DNA of 5,774 nt from Candidatus Levyibacteriota bacterium (GTDB lineage Bacteria; Patescibacteria; Microgenomatia; Levybacterales; UBA12049), in NCBI GenBank assembly GCA_003173915.1, contig PPGL01000011.1, forward strand, positions 1-5,774, given 5' to 3'. The notes beneath the pieces are model-generated. The model saw only the letters and a program-made list of their open reading frames with translations. It was not told the DNA's origin and ran no database searches. Position numbers and translations under genes: made by a program. Positions 4,079-5,774 of this stretch are shown here, in pieces. The stretch's first letter is position 1; each line of letters begins with the position of its first letter.

Positions 4079-5774
4079 ATGGCAGAAGTAAAGAAAACAT
4101 TTTCTATTGAGGGCATGCATTGTGCTTCATGCGTACGAGTCCTAGAAAGGTCTCTAAAAAGAGTTCCAGGCGTAAAGGAAGCAACAGTTAATTTTGCGAA
4201 TGAAAAAGCTACAGTTGTTTGTAATGACAATCAAGTAGCAGATACTCAGCTTTCATCAGCAGTAACCAATGCTGGATATAAAGCACTTCTCAACGAAGAA
4301 GCACGAACAGAAGAACAAGAGAAAGCTGCAAAGCAAAAAGAACTAAAAGATTTACGAAATAAAGTAATTGTCAGTCTAGGCCTTGGAGCACTAATTCTTT
4401 GGGGAAGCTTTCCAGGACTGATGCAAACAGCTCCAACAATTCTCCAAAACTTCTATGTGCAATTTCTTCTCGCTATTCCTATTCAATTTTGGGCAGGACT
4501 CAGTTTCTACAGAGCAACAATTCCAGCTCTTAAACATAGGACTGCAAACATGGATACGCTTGTTGCACTTGGAACAACAGTCGCATTTCTCTTCTCAACA
4601 GTGGTTACGTTTTTCCCACAAATTGTAAAAGCAGCAGGGATAGAACCAATACCATATTTTGATGTTGCAACAATTGTTATTGGTCTTATTCTTCTTGGTC
4701 GTTACTTTGAGGCAAGAGCGAAAGGACAAACAAGTGAAGCAATTAAAAAACTTATTGGACTACAAGCAAAAACAGCACGAGTAGTTAGAAATGGAAAGGA
4801 AACAGATATTCTGTTAGACCAGGTACAGGTTGGTGACACAATCCGTGTAAGACCAGGCGAAAAAATCCCTGTAGATGGTATCCTTTTGAATGGCGAATCG
4901 TCTGTTGATGAATCAATGATTACTGGCGAAAGTATTCCTGTTGATAAGGTCAAGGGAGACAATGTAGTTGGATCAACAATGAATAAGGCAGGAACATTCA
5001 CCTATAAAGCAACAAAAGTAGGTCAAGATACTGTGCTTTCCCAAATTGTAAAACTTGTTCAGGAAGCACAAGGAAGCAAAGCACCAATTCAACGCTTAGC
5101 AGATATTATTTCTTCTTACTTTGTTCCTATTGTCATTATGCTAGCTATTGCCACATTTGTTTTATGGTATGTATTTGCTGGCTCGTTACTTTTTGCACTA
5201 CTTAGTATGGTGGCTGTGCTTATTATTGCTTGTCCATGTGCAATGGGACTTGCTACTCCTACGGCTATCATGGTTGGAACTGGGAAGGGTGCAGAACATG
5301 GGGTGCTTATTAAAGATGCAGCAACTCTGGAAACAGCACATAAAGTGAGTGCAATTATTTTTGATAAGACAGGAACGCTTACAAAAGGAAAACCAGAAGT
5401 AACAGATATTATTTCTCTTAATAAAACTTCAGAAAAAGATATTTTGTCTCTAGCAGCATCTATCGAAAAGGGCTCAGAACATTCCCTTGCAGAAGCAATT
5501 ATAAAAGACGCTGAAGCGAAAAAACTTGCCCTGAGCAAAGTCGAAGGGTTTCAAGCTGTTGCAGGATTTGGCGTTAAAGGAGTTATAGAAAAAGACAACA
5601 TTGTTTTTGGCAATAGAAAGCTTATGCAAAGAGAAAATGTAAATATAGATAATATAGAAAAACAAATTACTGAACTTGAAAGTATGGGAAAAACAGTCAT
5701 GCTTCTTGCAAAGAACAAAAAAATTGTAGGAGTTATTGCTGTTGCAGATACTATTAAAGATTCTGCAAAGATAG
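4079..5774 (+). CDS. copA: Cu(I)-exporting P1B-type ATPase, 3'-truncated by window end
   Basis: The frame is open from ATG 4079 to the window end (565 codons), roughly three quarters of a typical CopA. An in-frame TGA at 4064-4066 and no other start before the ATG fix the start; the Shine-Dalgarno (GTGAG, 4063-4067) is weak. Residues about 5-70 are an HMA domain with G12-M-H-C15-A-S-C18. Membrane segments fall near 96-114, 125-144, 157-178 (MDTL) and 193-210, then the actuator domain with T282-G-E-S. Two further helices carry the transport motif C385-P-C387 in [13 protein letters not shown], which is diagnostic of Cu(I)/Ag(I) P1B-1 pumps. The phosphorylated Asp429 is in DKTGTLT. The N-domain starts with SEH468-S469, where most family members have SEHP. 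The GDGxND hinge and last helices lie outside the window. It exports cytoplasmic Cu(I) using ATP and is the effector of the operon, likely receiving or sharing copper with the CupA-like protein. Confidence 0.95.
   Translation, partial: MAEVKKTFSIEGMHCASCVRVLERSLKRVPGVKEATVNFANEKATVVCNDNQVADTQLSSAVTNAGYKALLNEEARTEEQEKAAKQKELKDLRNKVIVSLGLGALILWGSFPGLMQTAPTILQNFYVQFLLAIPIQFWAGLSFYRATIPALKHRTANMDTLVALGTTVAFLFSTVVTFFPQIVKAAGIEPIPYFDVATIVIGLILLGRYFEARAKGQTSEAIKKLIGLQAKTARVVRNGKETDILLDQVQVGDTIRVRPGEKIPVDGILLNGESSVDESMITGESIPVDKVKGDNVVGSTMNKAGTFTYKATKVGQDTVLSQIVKLVQEAQGSKAPIQRLADIISSYFVPIVIMLAIATFVLWYVFAGSLLFALLSMVAVLIIACPCAMGLATPTAIMVGTGKGAEHGVLIKDAATLETAHKVSAIIFDKTGTLTKGKPEVTDIISLNKTSEKDILSLAASIEKGSEHSLAEAIIKDAEAKKLALSKVEGFQAVAGFGVKGVIEKDNIVFGNRKLMQRENVNIDNIEKQITELESMGKTVMLLAKNKKIVGVIAVADTIKDSAKI
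5529..5548. repeat. Dispersed-repeat-like 20-mer inside copA (CCCTGAGCAAAGTCGAAGGG)
   Basis: This 20-nt word lies in frame in the copA nucleotide-binding domain and encodes part of LALSKVEG (residues 483-490). It closely resembles the CCCTGAGC-NNN-GTCGAAGGG element that I recall as highly repeated in many bacterial genomes; its reverse strand reads FDFAQGK. It is 60% G+C in A+T-rich surroundings, with CCCT/AGGG ends that can pair. Its protein position matches normal CopA sequence (VEGFQAV before G-GV-G), so the gene is not disrupted. Only one copy is visible here, so repeat status is inference. Confidence 0.45.

Noticed and set aside
5116..5538. 140-residue reverse-strand open frame opposite copA
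   Set aside because: It lies wholly antisense to strongly conserved CopA motifs (CPC, DKTGT) and encodes no recognisable domain; it is a shadow of copA codon use.
1..5774. Alternative genetic code with TGA as glycine or tryptophan, as in some CPR lineages
   Set aside because: All four visible stops are TAA and no in-frame TGA interrupts any gene; Trp and Gly are encoded by the usual codons.

Overview
The window looks like an A+T-rich bacterial genome with tightly packed genes, all on the + strand. Stops are TAA in the four genes whose ends are visible, and no in-frame TGA occurs, so the standard code fits. A TGn-extended -10 element, Shine-Dalgarno-like sequences and a CsoR-type repressor with its operator point to Bacteria. 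From memory, the second operon protein resembles conserved hypothetical proteins of Patescibacteria/CPR (Microgenomates-like) genomes. That lineage guess is inference with moderate to low confidence.

Region 1 (1-2725) is the 3' part of a large secreted or surface protein that is already open at the left edge. Its visible order is: two tandem ~193-residue units, each pairing a carboxypeptidase-regulatory-like module with a Big_1-like module; an OmpL47/chitobiase-C-like Ig module; a PKD domain; and two malectin-like carbohydrate-binding domains that form the C-terminus.

Region 2 (2726-2912) is a compact intergenic control region. It holds a 30-nt hairpin (possible terminator of the surface-protein gene), a perfect TGTGA-N6-TCACA box of the Crp/Fnr type, an extended -10 element, and a CCCCTAGGGGG operator that ends at the base before the csoR start codon.

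Region 3 (2913-5774, running off the right edge) is a copper-handling operon: csoR (Cu(I)-sensing repressor), a membrane-anchored His-rich protein of unknown function, a membrane-anchored CupA-like cupredoxin, and copA (Cu(I)-exporting P1B ATPase, truncated by the window end). The genes overlap or are separated by 1 and 24 nt. The expected logic is that Cu(I) releases CsoR from its operator, the CupA-like protein and possibly the His-rich protein bind copper at the membrane, and CopA expels it. The His-rich protein is the least described component. No tRNA, rRNA, CRISPR array or transposase is visible.
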